From assembly GCA_038147195.1 (NCBI GenBank), contig JAYQTB010000004.1:1054001-1118000 (forward strand): DNA of 64,000 nucleotides, in the 5' to 3' direction. Below the pieces are notes generated by a model. It saw nothing but the letters and a program-made list of their open reading frames with translations, was not told where the DNA came from and searched no databases. Shown here piece after piece: positions 53,831-62,372 of the stretch. This stretch comes from Eutrophocola salsuginis. Its GTDB lineage: Bacteria > Pseudomonadota > Gammaproteobacteria > Pseudomonadales > Pseudohongiellaceae. Position 1 is the first letter of the stretch; each line of letters starts with the position of its first letter. Position numbers and translations under genes: made by a program.

Positions 53831-55041
53831 CTGTAATTCAGTCCCATTGCCTGACGCACATCCGCCATGGTTTCACGCGCCGCTTCCCGAGCCTTTTCAG
53901 AGCCGTCATTGATAATCGATCTTACCAAGCCCATATTGTCTTGCAGCTGCTTTGCCTTGATGCGGATCGGCTCCACTTCACTGACCACGGCATCGATGAC
54001 GGGTTTCTTGCATTCCAGGCAGCCGATGCCAGCACTGCGACAACCCTCTTGTACCCACTCACAAGTCTTCTCATCCGAATAGACCTGGTGGAATTCCCAC
54101 ACCGGGCACTTGTCGGGATCACCAGGATCCGCTAGTCGCACTCGCGCGGGGTCCGTCGGCATGGTCTTGATCTTTTGCGCGATGCTGTCATTTTCCTCGC
54201 GCAGGGAAATAATGTTGTCATATGACTTAGACATCTTGCGTCCATCTAGTCCGGGCATCTTCGCGGCCTTCGTAAGGAGGCATTGCGGTTCGGCTAGAAT
54301 CATCTTGCCACCGCCCTCGAGGTAGCCGAACAAGCGCTCAAGGTCACCCAGTGAAATATTCTGCTGTTCCTTGATCAGTGCCCTGGCACGCTCTAGTGAT
54401 TCCTGGTCACCAGTTTCCAGATAGGTCTTGCGCAGCTTGTTGTATAGACTTGCCGCTTTCTTGCCCATCTTCTTGATACCGGCCTGAGCATTTTCCTCGA
54501 AGTCCGATTCCCGGCCGTACAGGTGATTGAAGCGGCGCGCAACCTCACGGGTCAGTTCGACATGCGCCACCTGGTCGGCGCCAACCGGTACGTGGCCGGC
54601 CCGATAAATGAGGATATCAGCGCTCTGCAAGAGGGGGTAACCGAGGAAGCCATAAGTGCTGAGATCCTTGTCCTTAAGATTCTCCTGCATATCCTTGTAG
54701 CTAGGTACGCGTTCCAGCCATCCCAGGGGCGTCAACATGGATAGCAACAGGTGCAGCTCGGCGTGCTCGGGAACACGGGACTGAATGAACAGGGTGGCAT
54801 TGCTGGGATTGACGCCTGCAGCGAGCCAGTCCACGACCATGTCCCAGAGGTTTTTCTCAATGATCAGCGGATCATCATAATGCGTAGTGAGGGCGTGCCA
54901 GTCCGCGATGAAGAAAAAACACTCATACTCGTTTTGTAATGTGGTCCAGTTTTTGATGACACCGTGAAGGTGTCCGAGATGAAGGCGCCCGGTTGGGCGC
55001 ATTCCTGACAGCACTCTCAGCTGCGAATTGACTGAGCTCAA
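53827..55041 (-). CDS. trpS: Tryptophanyl-tRNA synthetase (long form)
   Basis: 404 residues from a TTG with AGGGAG six bases upstream. Class I motifs: RPTGRLHLGHLHGVIKNW (HIGH variant) near 16-33 and GRKMSKSYDN (KMSKS). It is about 70 residues longer than the E. coli enzyme because of inserted segments around 180-235 and a CLECKK-containing stretch near 345. Such long forms occur in several gammaproteobacteria. Confidence 0.95.
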   Translation of the reverse strand: MSSVNSQLRVLSGMRPTGRLHLGHLHGVIKNWTTLQNEYECFFFIADWHALTTHYDDPLIIEKNLWDMVVDWLAAGVNPSNATLFIQSRVPEHAELHLLLSMLTPLGWLERVPSYKDMQENLKDKDLSTYGFLGYPLLQSADILIYRAGHVPVGADQVAHVELTREVARRFNHLYGRESDFEENAQAGIKKMGKKAASLYNKLRKTYLETGDQESLERARALIKEQQNISLGDLERLFGYLEGGGKMILAEPQCLLTKAAKMPGLDGRKMSKSYDNIISLREENDSIAQKIKTMPTDPARVRLADPGDPDKCPVWEFHQVYSDEKTCEWVQEGCRSAGIGCLECKKPVIDAVVSEVEPIRIKAKQLQDNMGLVRSIINDGSEKAREAARETMADVRQAMGLNYR

Positions 55042-55132
55042 TTGTTGCTCCCTGGCTCTTATTTCTAATCATAAATTATACTCGCAAAACCTCCCCCAAT
55101 GGCAGACCTGTTTGGTTCTGGCGAGGACATTC

Positions 55133-55753
55133 TCACCTGAATGGTTCGGGGTCCGCCTTGCCCTCTCGGAGTACCTGAGGTACCCCTTCTACCAGGCTTA
55201 CCACGGTGGTGGCCTCGAGGCCGCAAAAACCGGAATCGATGATGAGATCTACCTGTTTTGCCAGGGTGTCGCGAATATCGTCAATATCCGCCAGAGGTTC
55301 GGTTTCACCCGGCAGAATCAACGAGCTGCTGAGTAGTGGCTCGTCCAATTCTGCCAGAAGTGCGGACACCACGGGATGATTCGGTACGCGGATGCCAACA
55401 CTCTTGCGTTTAGGGTGCAGCATCAGGCGTGGCACCTCCGAGGTGGCGCGCAAGATGAAGGTATATGCACCTGGTGTGAATGCCTTCAGGAGACGGTAAT
55501 CGCTGTTGTTGACCCTGGCGTAAGTGGCCAATTCGGAGAGATCGCGACACACGAGAGTGAAATTGTGATTATCGTTCAGTTGCCGGATACGGATGATGCG
55601 CTGCAGGGCCGCCTTGTCCTGGATATGGCAGCCCAGAGCGTAGGCGGAATCAGTGGGATAGATGATCACCCCGCCACGCCTGAGAATCTCGACAGCTTGC
55701 CTGATCAGACGCAGCTGCGGGTTTTCAGGATGTATTTCAAATACCTGCGCCAA
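55133..55753 (-). CDS. yciO: YciO/Sua5-family (threonylcarbamoyl-AMP synthase-like) protein
   Basis: 206 residues from a TTG at 55753 (AGGA about ten bases upstream), the same length as E. coli YciO. AVEILRRGGVIIYPTDSAYALGC and KRKSVGIRVPNHPVV are typical of the YrdC/Sua5 fold. The YciO subgroup shares the TsaC fold but its own role is unsettled. It stands near trpS and diverges from yciB. Confidence 0.88.
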   Translation of the reverse strand: MAQVFEIHPENPQLRLIRQAVEILRRGGVIIYPTDSAYALGCHIQDKAALQRIIRIRQLNDNHNFTLVCRDLSELATYARVNNSDYRLLKAFTPGAYTFILRATSEVPRLMLHPKRKSVGIRVPNHPVVSALLAELDEPLLSSSLILPGETEPLADIDDIRDTLAKQVDLIIDSGFCGLEATTVVSLVEGVPQVLREGKADPEPFR

Positions 55754-55879
55754 GCCACTGTTTCCTGTTGCACCAGCTGAAAAACTGGCAAGCCTAACAC
55801 AGGGCTGCCAATAACCACGAAATATTTGCAATCGGGCTATAATGGGGCCTTACATCCCCGAGCAACACAAATTTGCTAT

Positions 55880-56518
55880 ATGAAACAACTCATTGACTAT
55901 ATTCCCCTAATCGCGTTTCTCATCGTGTACAAGCTGGATGAACGCATCGTGAACATCGCCGGTTACGACTATACTCTGGGCGGCATCTTCAGCGCGACGG
56001 AAGTCCTTGTCACGGCATCTATCCTTGTTTACGGCGGCATTTTCCTGAAAAACGGCAAGCTCAGCCGTACCCATACGTTCCTGCTGGTAGCGGTGGTGAT
56101 TTTCTGTTCCTTTACCCTGTTCTTCCGCGATGAAGCCATCCTTAAATGGAAAGCGCCGGTCGTGAACTGGATTTTTGCGGCCGTGTTCATCGGCAGCCAA
56201 TACCTGAACAAGGAAAACATGACACAGATGATGCTGGGACACATCGTGTCGCTGCCAGCTGAAAAATGGCAGTGGCTGAATTTTGCTTGGGCTGGCGTTT
56301 TCCTTTTCCTTGGCTGCACCAACCTCTTCGTCGCATTTACCTTTCACGAGTACTGGGTGGACTTCAAAGTTTTTGGCAGCATGGCCATCTTGCTGCTGTT
56401 CTCTGTGGCACAGATGTTCTACCTGTGGCCATACTTGGAGGAGCAGGAAAAGGAAAACCTAGAAAAGGAAAAAGAAGAACTAGGGACAGATTCCGCCAAC
56501 GACCATAGCAAGTCGTAA
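55880..56518 (+). CDS. yciB: Intracellular septation protein A (YciB/IspZ)
   Basis: 212 residues from the ATG at 55880. Five or so membrane helices, KQLIDYIPLIAFLIVYKL at the start, FLKNGKLSRTHTFLL, KWKAPVVNWIFAAVF and FAFTFHEYWVDFKVFG-like text identify the family. A charged C-terminal tail (LEKEKEELGTDS) is added. Inner-membrane protein linked to envelope integrity and division. Confidence 0.93.
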   Translation: MKQLIDYIPLIAFLIVYKLDERIVNIAGYDYTLGGIFSATEVLVTASILVYGGIFLKNGKLSRTHTFLLVAVVIFCSFTLFFRDEAILKWKAPVVNWIFAAVFIGSQYLNKENMTQMMLGHIVSLPAEKWQWLNFAWAGVFLFLGCTNLFVAFTFHEYWVDFKVFGSMAILLLFSVAQMFYLWPYLEEQEKENLEKEKEELGTDSANDHSKS

Positions 56519-56529
56519 TAGTTCACCAG

Positions 56530-57147
56530 CTAATCAGTCAGCGCAGGTTTCAAGCTCGGGAATTTTTCGTCGAGTATGACATTCCACTGATAAACCCGGT
56601 CGGTATTTCTTTCCAAAAACGCCTTGGCGTTACCCTCGATCGTAATCGAATTAATGGTATCGCCGATGCGAACCTGCCGTATCACTTCCCTGCCCGAGTG
56701 AATAAGACCAAAAACTGTGTGAAGTCCATTCAGATGCGGTGTGGCCTGGTGAGTGATAAAGAACTGGCTGCCATTTGTATCAGGGCCCGCATTGGCCATG
56801 GCCAAAATCCCCATCTGGTTCAGTCGCAGCCTAATTTCATCCTCGAAGCGGTACCCGGGGCCACCAGCCCCGCTCGCGTCAGGATCACCCCCCTGCGCCA
56901 TAAAATCGTTGATCACGCGGTGGAACGTGAGCCCGTCATAATAGCCGCGGGTTGCCAGGTTCACGAAATTGCTAACCGTGACCGGAGCCACCGCCTTGTA
57001 CAACAGGAATTCCATAGTGCCACGGTTGGTATCGACAATGGCGTAAAGCTCATTGGGATCCTTGGCGGCAAGCTCCTGCGCACTGGCACCTGGCATTACT
57101 AGGCAAAGTAATATCAGGCTGATTACGGAAACTGATTTTTTCAACAT
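56530..57147 (-). CDS. ppiA: Periplasmic peptidyl-prolyl cis-trans isomerase, cyclophilin type
   Basis: 205 residues with a signal peptide (about 1-23, cleaved after ASA). Cyclophilin core: VSNFVNLATRGYYDGLTFHRVI, FMAQGGDPDASG and GSQFFITHQATPHLNGLHTVFG. The active-site Arg (FHRVI) is present. Folds exported proteins. Converges with yciB (11-base gap). Confidence 0.93.
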   Translation of the reverse strand: MLKKSVSVISLILLCLVMPGASAQELAAKDPNELYAIVDTNRGTMEFLLYKAVAPVTVSNFVNLATRGYYDGLTFHRVINDFMAQGGDPDASGAGGPGYRFEDEIRLRLNQMGILAMANAGPDTNGSQFFITHQATPHLNGLHTVFGLIHSGREVIRQVRIGDTINSITIEGNAKAFLERNTDRVYQWNVILDEKFPSLKPALTD

Positions 57148-57208
57148 GGGCAGATCCTAGTTCCGGCTTGTAGTCAGAGACCAATTATACTGAACCAGGC
57201 AGCAACGG

Positions 57209-58060
57209 CTAATCGACGGTCTCACCAGCGGCAGGGTGCCTGCCAAAATAGCGCATGATTTCGGTTACCAGCGGTTTCATGAAAAAGGCCTGTTCAGGCA
57301 TGATGTCTGTTTTGATACTCAGCCCGGCCAATTGATCTCTAACAACCGGCCCGACGGCGGCAACACAGCACCTGCCGAGGTCCTTCCTGAGACTCTCTTC
57401 CCTGCCGTGCCTGGCCGCAACCTCTATCAGGCGCTTGGCCTGGGCTTGGGAGGTAAAGGCAATCACATCCAGCGCATTGTTTTCGAGCAGTTGTATGAGC
57501 TCAAGAACTCGCTTTTCCTCAGCATCATCAGCGTAGATATACGGGGCCACCTTGTCCACTACATTGTCTCGACTGGCCAGGTAGTCCGTTAAGCGCGTGT
57601 TCGGATCTTGCCCGTAGAGTTGTACGGCAATCCGCTGCCCCTTCAAGTCCATTTCCTCGAAAGTCACGATTACGCCCTCGGTGGTGGGTGCGCTGGCCTG
57701 GATACCCCCTTTAAGACCGACCTCGCGCAGTGCGCGCTCGGGTTTCGGTCCCCGGCACAACAGGCGTGTGCCTGCCATCGCGTCAACTAGGGCGTCCTTC
57801 TTGGCGTGCTTGCCTGCCAGGGACAACAGGCGGCGCACGCCCTCACCTGTCAAGATGATAAAGAGGTCGGGGGGGGCGAGAATGAAACGGTCGATCCAGG
57901 CCAATACTGGCCCAGGGTCAGGCGCATCATGTATGGCAATCAGAGGTACACGAAATACCTCGGCCCCGCGTCTTTCCAGCAACTGGACCATGGTATCCAG
58001 TTGCCTGGATTCCGGCACTGCAGCACGGATACCTTGCAGGTGAGTATTGAGTTCAGTCAT
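57209..58060 (-). CDS. Uroporphyrinogen-III synthase (HemD) family protein
   Basis: 283 residues with two HemD-like half domains: AAVPESRQLDTMVQLLERRGAEVFRVPLI at the start, GQRIAVQLYGQDPNTRL, DVIAFTSQAQAKRLIEVAA and CVAAVGPVVRDQLAGL. HemD cyclises hydroxymethylbilane to uroporphyrinogen III. The gene is not beside hemC here, and the family also includes stand-alone proteins of nitrate or regulatory loci, so the assignment to haem synthesis is not certain. Its promoter region is shared with the small membrane peptide gene. Confidence 0.8.
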   Translation of the reverse strand: MTELNTHLQGIRAAVPESRQLDTMVQLLERRGAEVFRVPLIAIHDAPDPGPVLAWIDRFILAPPDLFIILTGEGVRRLLSLAGKHAKKDALVDAMAGTRLLCRGPKPERALREVGLKGGIQASAPTTEGVIVTFEEMDLKGQRIAVQLYGQDPNTRLTDYLASRDNVVDKVAPYIYADDAEEKRVLELIQLLENNALDVIAFTSQAQAKRLIEVAARHGREESLRKDLGRCCVAAVGPVVRDQLAGLSIKTDIMPEQAFFMKPLVTEIMRYFGRHPAAGETVD

Positions 58061-58388
58061 GTCTGTACCTGGTTACCGGTCCGAAAGCGGTTGAAAAAGA
58101 ATCTGCCAACTCTTGAAAAAAAGTGATCCGACCGCATTTTGTTACCGTACTTGTTACCAAAAGGTGTAAAAATGAAAAATTATGCCTGTCACATTCGGTT
58201 TTTGAAGCATTTTTTGGTCTTTTCGATCATGGATTACACATTTATCAAAAATATAGTAACAATTATCCAAATAATCACGTTTTTTTCATATTTTTGTTAC
58301 CATAAAAGGTAACAGTGTGTTACGATAGCCACGCGTTTCCAAAAGAGGCGTGGTTATTCATCTAAACTTTCTTACAAGGAGACATCTG
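58061..58388. promoter_or_regulatory. Repeat-rich divergent control region with GTTACC elements
   Basis: 328 AT-rich bases. GTTACC occurs at 58072, 58141, 58153 and 58296 and its complement GGTAAC at 58308; AGTAACAA at 58255 is a near match. TTGTTACC is repeated directly with 12-base spacing (58139, 58151), and TGTTACC-N6-GGTAACA is a perfect inverted repeat at 58295-58314. TACGAT at 58321-58326 is a candidate -10 just after it, so the palindrome would cover the -35/spacer. CCACGC (58329-58334) and GCGTGG (58348-58353) can pair in the leader. Confidence 0.5.
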
Positions 58389-58499
58389 ATGACCGTTAGA
58401 TTCAAGAATGCAGAAGCTGTTGAAGAATTGGCAGTTGGCGCACTGAGTACACTGGCTGTGCTGGCAGTACCTGTGCTGATCATTATCGCTTCCGTGTAA
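58389..58499 (+). CDS. 36-residue single-pass membrane peptide, unrecognised
   Basis: ATG at 58389 preceded by AAGGAG at ideal spacing. The peptide begins MTVRFKNAEAVEEL and ends with a hydrophobic stretch (VGALSTLAVLAVPVLIIIAS, about residues 16-35), long enough for one membrane helix with the N-terminus charged. It has its own candidate promoter with a palindrome upstream, and a terminator downstream (58659-58716). I do not recognise a family; small oxidase, transporter or stress-response subunits are general possibilities only. Confidence 0.6.
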   Translation: MTVRFKNAEAVEELAVGALSTLAVLAVPVLIIIASV

Positions 58500-58527
58500 C
58501 TAAACAGTTCCACGCTGAAAGAGAATC

Positions 58528-58629
58528 TGGCCTGAATATCTTCCCCAAGTATACAGGCCACCCGATGCAAGACCCCTAACAGACGCAGCCTGAACCCAGG
58601 TTTCCCCTAGACCTCGGAAACAGGCTGCG
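58528..58629 (+). other. Two stable hairpins in the 3' region of the small-peptide transcript
   Basis: TGGCCTG (58528-58534) pairs with CAGGCCA (58554-58560); CGCAGCCTG (58584-58592) pairs perfectly with CAGGCTGCG (58621-58629), with an inner GTTTCC/GGAAAC pairing. GCAGCCTG appears again in the terminator stem. No T run follows these two, so they are structured RNA rather than terminators. Confidence 0.5.
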
Positions 58630-58658
58630 ACTCTGGGTGTTAAACAGAATCCCCCTTT

Positions 58659-58716
58659 ATGCAGCCTGGCCACCTCACCCCCCTCCTTCCAGAGAGTCCG
58701 GGCTGCATGTTTTTTT
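58659..58716 (+). terminator. Rho-independent terminator of the small-peptide transcript
   Basis: ATGCAGCC (58659-58666) pairs with GGCTGCAT (58701-58708), with extra G-C pairs inside, then seven T residues at 58710-58716. The loop is long (about 34 bases). It ends just before the convergent moaB stop at 58721. Confidence 0.65.
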
Positions 58717-58720
58717 CACA

Positions 58721-59245
58721 TTAACCCCTGCTTATAATCCTATCTACAAAATTACAGGGTCTGTGGCGTGCATCGAGTTGCTCGCGGATGATACCTTCCC
58801 AGGCGGTTTTGCAAGCGCCCGGTGAACCAGGCATACAGAATACAACCGTGTTTTTGCTCAGGCCGGCAAAAGCCCGGGACTGTATCGTGGAGGATCCTAT
58901 TTCCTGGTAGGACAGATAACGAAATAGCTCACCGAAACCGTCAATGCTTGATTCTAGCAGAGGCGTAAGAGAAACCACCGTATTGTCCCGTTTCGTGAAA
59001 CCAGTCCCGCCAGTGACCAGCACCGCATGAATATTTTCGTCTTCGATCAGACCTTTGACCAGGGCGCGCAGGTCGTCCACGTCATCCTTGCAGATATGTT
59101 TCTGGTTCAACACATGTCCCTCGCTTTCAAGGGCCTCGGCAAGGTATCGTCCTGACGTGTCCGTTTCCTCTGTCCTAGAATCGGATACGGTGACCACCGC
59201 AATCTGCAATGGCACGAATTCTTTTTGGGGTTTGTTACCACTCAT
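58721..59245 (-). CDS. moaB: Molybdenum cofactor biosynthesis protein B
   Basis: 174 residues of the MoaB/MogA fold: AVVTVSDSRTEETDTSGRYL, VTGGTGFTKRDNT and CMPGSPGACKTAWEGI. It binds molybdopterin and, in many bacteria, adenylylates it. Directly downstream of moaA (22-base gap). Confidence 0.96.
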   Translation of the reverse strand: MSGNKPQKEFVPLQIAVVTVSDSRTEETDTSGRYLAEALESEGHVLNQKHICKDDVDDLRALVKGLIEDENIHAVLVTGGTGFTKRDNTVVSLTPLLESSIDGFGELFRYLSYQEIGSSTIQSRAFAGLSKNTVVFCMPGSPGACKTAWEGIIREQLDARHRPCNFVDRIISRG

Positions 59246-59267
59246 ACAGGCGGGGGGAGTGAGGCTT

Positions 59268-60290
59268 TCAGCCTCCGGTCATGTTCATGAAGCGGACCAA
59301 CTGGGGTTCATCCTTGTCGTAGAAATAATGCCGTTTTGGTTTCAGGTCCATAGCTTCCACGATGTGAGCTTTGAGAATGTCGTCATTGCCCGGGTTCGCT
59401 CGAATGACACTGCGCAGGTCCATCGAGTGTTCGTTACCCAGGCACAAAAGCAGTCGCCCTTCCACGGTGACCCGCACACGATTGCAGGTATCACAGAAGT
59501 TGTGGCTAACTGGTGATATGAAGCCGACCTTAGTGTTGGTGGATTCGATGCGGTAATAACGGGATGGTCCGGCTGTTGTCATATCGATGGCGGTCATCGT
59601 ATAGCGTTCGCCGATCGCCGCCATGACTTCATCGTTGCTGACCATGGTGTCCTGCCTGTCGTGGTCTGACACATCGCCCAACGGCATTTCCTCGATGTAG
59701 GCGATATTGATACCTAGCGCCATGGCATATTCAAGCAAATCGACAATCTCGTGATCATTGCGTCCACGCAGGATCACCGAATTCAGACGGATACCGTCGA
59801 ATCCTGTTGCCACGGCTGCTTCGATACCCCGCTTGACCTTGTCCAGTTTGCCTGTCCGGGTCATGTTCCTGAAACGGTCTGCATCCAAACTGTCGAGACT
59901 GATATTGATCCGCGTGACACCGGCATCCCTGAGCGGTCCCGCGAGTTTTTCCAGCTGTGAGCCATTGGTGGTCAGCAGCAATTCCTCGAGCCCGGGCAGG
60001 TTACCGATATTTTCTACCAAGGTCATGACATTGTTACGCACCAGGGGTTCACCACCAGTCAGGCGGATCTTCTTCACGCCAAGCTCGGTGAAAGCTTTGG
60101 CCACCTGGAAAATCTCTTCAAGGCTCAGCACCTGCTGGCGCGGCAAAAAGGTCATGTCTTCAGACATGCAATACACGCAACGGAAATCACAGCGGTCGGT
60201 GACCGAAAGACGCACGTAATCGATCAACCGGCCATGCTTGTCGACCAGTTGGGTGTCGTCGGCGCCCTGTGTTTTCGCGCTTGCATTCAT
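59268..60290 (-). CDS. moaA: GTP 3',8-cyclase MoaA
   Basis: 340 residues from the ATG at 60290. Radical SAM cluster ligands Cys34, Cys38, Cys41 (CDFRCVYC), RLTGGEPL, and the second 4Fe-4S site in the C-terminal part (FCDTCNRVRVTVEGRLLLC). The C-terminal GG ends the protein, as needed for activity. First step of molybdenum cofactor synthesis. moaC, moaD and moaE are not in the window. Confidence 0.97.
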   Translation of the reverse strand: MNASAKTQGADDTQLVDKHGRLIDYVRLSVTDRCDFRCVYCMSEDMTFLPRQQVLSLEEIFQVAKAFTELGVKKIRLTGGEPLVRNNVMTLVENIGNLPGLEELLLTTNGSQLEKLAGPLRDAGVTRINISLDSLDADRFRNMTRTGKLDKVKRGIEAAVATGFDGIRLNSVILRGRNDHEIVDLLEYAMALGINIAYIEEMPLGDVSDHDRQDTMVSNDEVMAAIGERYTMTAIDMTTAGPSRYYRIESTNTKVGFISPVSHNFCDTCNRVRVTVEGRLLLCLGNEHSMDLRSVIRANPGNDDILKAHIVEAMDLKPKRHYFYDKDEPQLVRFMNMTGG

Positions 60291-60403
60291 CGTGTAGGTA
60301 TGTAACAAACCCTTGTTTTATGTAAGGAAATACTGCTTCTCGTCCCGCCGGATGATACAGGAATAGCCACATCAACGGAATCGGACACCCTGCAGGGACA
60401 GGT

Positions 60404-61033
60404 CTACTTGATGACGTCCGGCCTGCCGGGGGAGTCCGCGCCTGCTAACCAGGCCTTGCCTTCCGCATACAGTTTTTCAACTTCCGGCCCCTTCAGTCCG
60501 GGCAGCCCACCCTTGGCCACGGCATAGCCGATCTGCGACTGCAGGTAAGCTAGGTGACGGTACCCAGCGGGAAACTGCTCCAGGATATCGGTATCCAGCG
60601 ACAGGGTGGCATTCGGATCAACCACATCCAGGCGGTCCTTTTCATAGATCGGTTGGCGCCGGACCATACCCCACTTCCCTGCCCGTTTTTCCAGGAAGTC
60701 ATAGAAACGGCCGGTGCAAACCACATCCACGATTACGCCGTGGACCGGTGCCCGCTGGCTAATGGTCATCTTGGTCTGGGCAACGGCCCGGTCACCAACC
60801 ACATCACAGGTGAAGCCTCCGTGAAAGTGAATGATGCTGACGCCCTTGTCGAAACCCTCCTGGCGCGCCTTGATGAAATCCTGGCATGGTGCCTGGAACC
60901 AGGTAGCACACATCCAGCCGTCATCGTGCCAGCATTCGGCGAATCTTTCCCAGTTGCCGGAATCACTGAATATGGCCCAGTTGTCCACCAGCTCCCTGAT
61001 TTCCCGTTTATCCGCAATTTCCTGCTGACTCAT
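60404..61033 (-). CDS. SnoaL-like / NTF2-fold protein, long form
   Basis: 209 residues. Residues 1-150 match SnoaL_4: EIADKREIRELVDNWAIFSDSG, FAECWHDDGWMCATWF, FDKGVSIIHFHGGFTCDVVGDRAVAQTKM, VCTGRFYDFLEKRAGKW. A 55-residue C-terminal extension (YRHLAYLQSQIGYAVAKG) is unlike the short paralogue at 2626-3063. It diverges from the LigJ gene (207-base gap), so a shared pathway is plausible. Activity unknown. Confidence 0.82.
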   Translation of the reverse strand: MSQQEIADKREIRELVDNWAIFSDSGNWERFAECWHDDGWMCATWFQAPCQDFIKARQEGFDKGVSIIHFHGGFTCDVVGDRAVAQTKMTISQRAPVHGVIVDVVCTGRFYDFLEKRAGKWGMVRRQPIYEKDRLDVVDPNATLSLDTDILEQFPAGYRHLAYLQSQIGYAVAKGGLPGLKGPEVEKLYAEGKAWLAGADSPGRPDVIK

Positions 61034-61240
61034 GACTTCATACCCCCAGATCTGTTGTTATTCCACCCGCAGGCGCGGACAGGGTGTGTTTTATTTTACA
61101 AGAATTAAATTTTACCTTGCATCCGCCTGTGGGCATACAGCGGGCACCAAATCGCTTGGTTGTTGCAGTTTTCCGACTCCCCGGTAAGTGGTAAATCTGC
61201 TATCTTAACCGGCTGAATTAATCTTAAGGACACGGGAAGT

Positions 61241-62248
61241 ATGATTATCGATTGTCATGGCCACTACACTACTTCACCTAACGAACTGGGTAATTACCGC
61301 GATTCCCAGAAAGCCGCACTGAAGCAGGACCCTGCACACAAGGGTGAGAAAGGTGTCATCAACATCAGTGACGACCAAATCAGGGAAAGCCTGGAGAACA
61401 GCCAGCTCAAACTGCAGCGCAAGCGTGGCACAGATCTCACCATCTTTTCACCTCGCGCTTCCTGGATGGGCCCTCACGTGGGTAATGCCTGGACCAGCAA
61501 GTACTGGACCGAGCACACCAACGAACTTATCTACCGGGTCACTCAGTTATACCCGGACAACTTCATTGGTGCCTGCGCATTGCCTCAGAGTCCCGGAACC
61601 GACCTGAAAAATTCCGTTTCTGAATTGGAACGTTGCGTGAATGAGTTCGGTTTCGTGGGCTGTAACTTGAACCCGGATCCGTCAGGCGGCAAGTTCGATT
61701 CTCCACCCATGGGCGACAAGTACTGGTATCCCATCTACGAAAAGATGGTTGAACTGGAAGTACCCGCCATGGTGCACGTCAGCGGCGCATGTAACCCGGC
61801 TTTTCATTCCACAGGCTCTTATTACCTAAGCGCCGATACCACGGCCTTCATGCAATTGATGCAGAGCACAGTGTGCCAAGATTTTCCGACGATCAAATTC
61901 ATAATCCCCCACGGGGGCGGCGCCGTCCCCTACCACTGGGGGCGCTTCCGCGGATTGGCGGACATGCTTAAACTGCCGTCACTCGACGAACTGCTGATGA
62001 ACAATGTCTACTTCGACACGTGCGTATACCACCAGAAGGGTATCGACATGCTGCTAAAAGTTATCGACAACAAGAACATCCTGTTTGCGTCTGAAATGGT
62101 GGGCGCCGTTCGTGGTATTGACCCAGAAACAGGCCACTACTTTGATGATACCAGACGCTACATCGACAACGCCGAAATTTCAGATGAAGAGAAAGCGAAT
62201 ATCTTCGAACATAACATACGCAAGGTGTTTCCGCGCCTCAAGAAATAG
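61241..62248 (+). CDS. ligJ: 4-oxalomesaconate hydratase (LigJ type, amidohydrolase superfamily)
   Basis: 335 residues with long blocks matching the Sphingobium LigJ enzyme as I remember it: MIIDCHGHYTT at the start, TIFSPRASWMGPH, LNPDPSGG, IPHGGGAVPYHWGRFRGLA and FASEMVGAVRGIDP. Candidate zinc ligands are His6, His8, His179 and Glu285, with His224 as a catalytic residue. LigJ hydrates 4-oxalomesaconate in the protocatechuate 4,5-cleavage (and gallate) pathway. No ring-cleavage dioxygenase is adjacent. Other COG2159 hydrolases or decarboxylases are less likely. GGGAAG precedes the ATG. Confidence 0.85.
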   Translation: MIIDCHGHYTTSPNELGNYRDSQKAALKQDPAHKGEKGVINISDDQIRESLENSQLKLQRKRGTDLTIFSPRASWMGPHVGNAWTSKYWTEHTNELIYRVTQLYPDNFIGACALPQSPGTDLKNSVSELERCVNEFGFVGCNLNPDPSGGKFDSPPMGDKYWYPIYEKMVELEVPAMVHVSGACNPAFHSTGSYYLSADTTAFMQLMQSTVCQDFPTIKFIIPHGGGAVPYHWGRFRGLADMLKLPSLDELLMNNVYFDTCVYHQKGIDMLLKVIDNKNILFASEMVGAVRGIDPETGHYFDDTRRYIDNAEISDEEKANIFEHNIRKVFPRLKK

Positions 62249-62372
62249 TGAACTGTGCAAGGCGTAGCGTTGGAAGCTAGGGCGGTGCATGCCTCTCTGC
62301 CTGGCTGGGAGCCCATGCCTTCCACATGAACGGTTAGCGAGAAGCCCCTCCCTTCTGGCATAATTCCGCCGA

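Noticed and set aside
58123..58305. A 60-codon plus-strand frame in the GTTACC-rich region
   Set aside because: No ribosome site, skewed AT-driven composition, and it runs through the promoter elements of the small-peptide gene.
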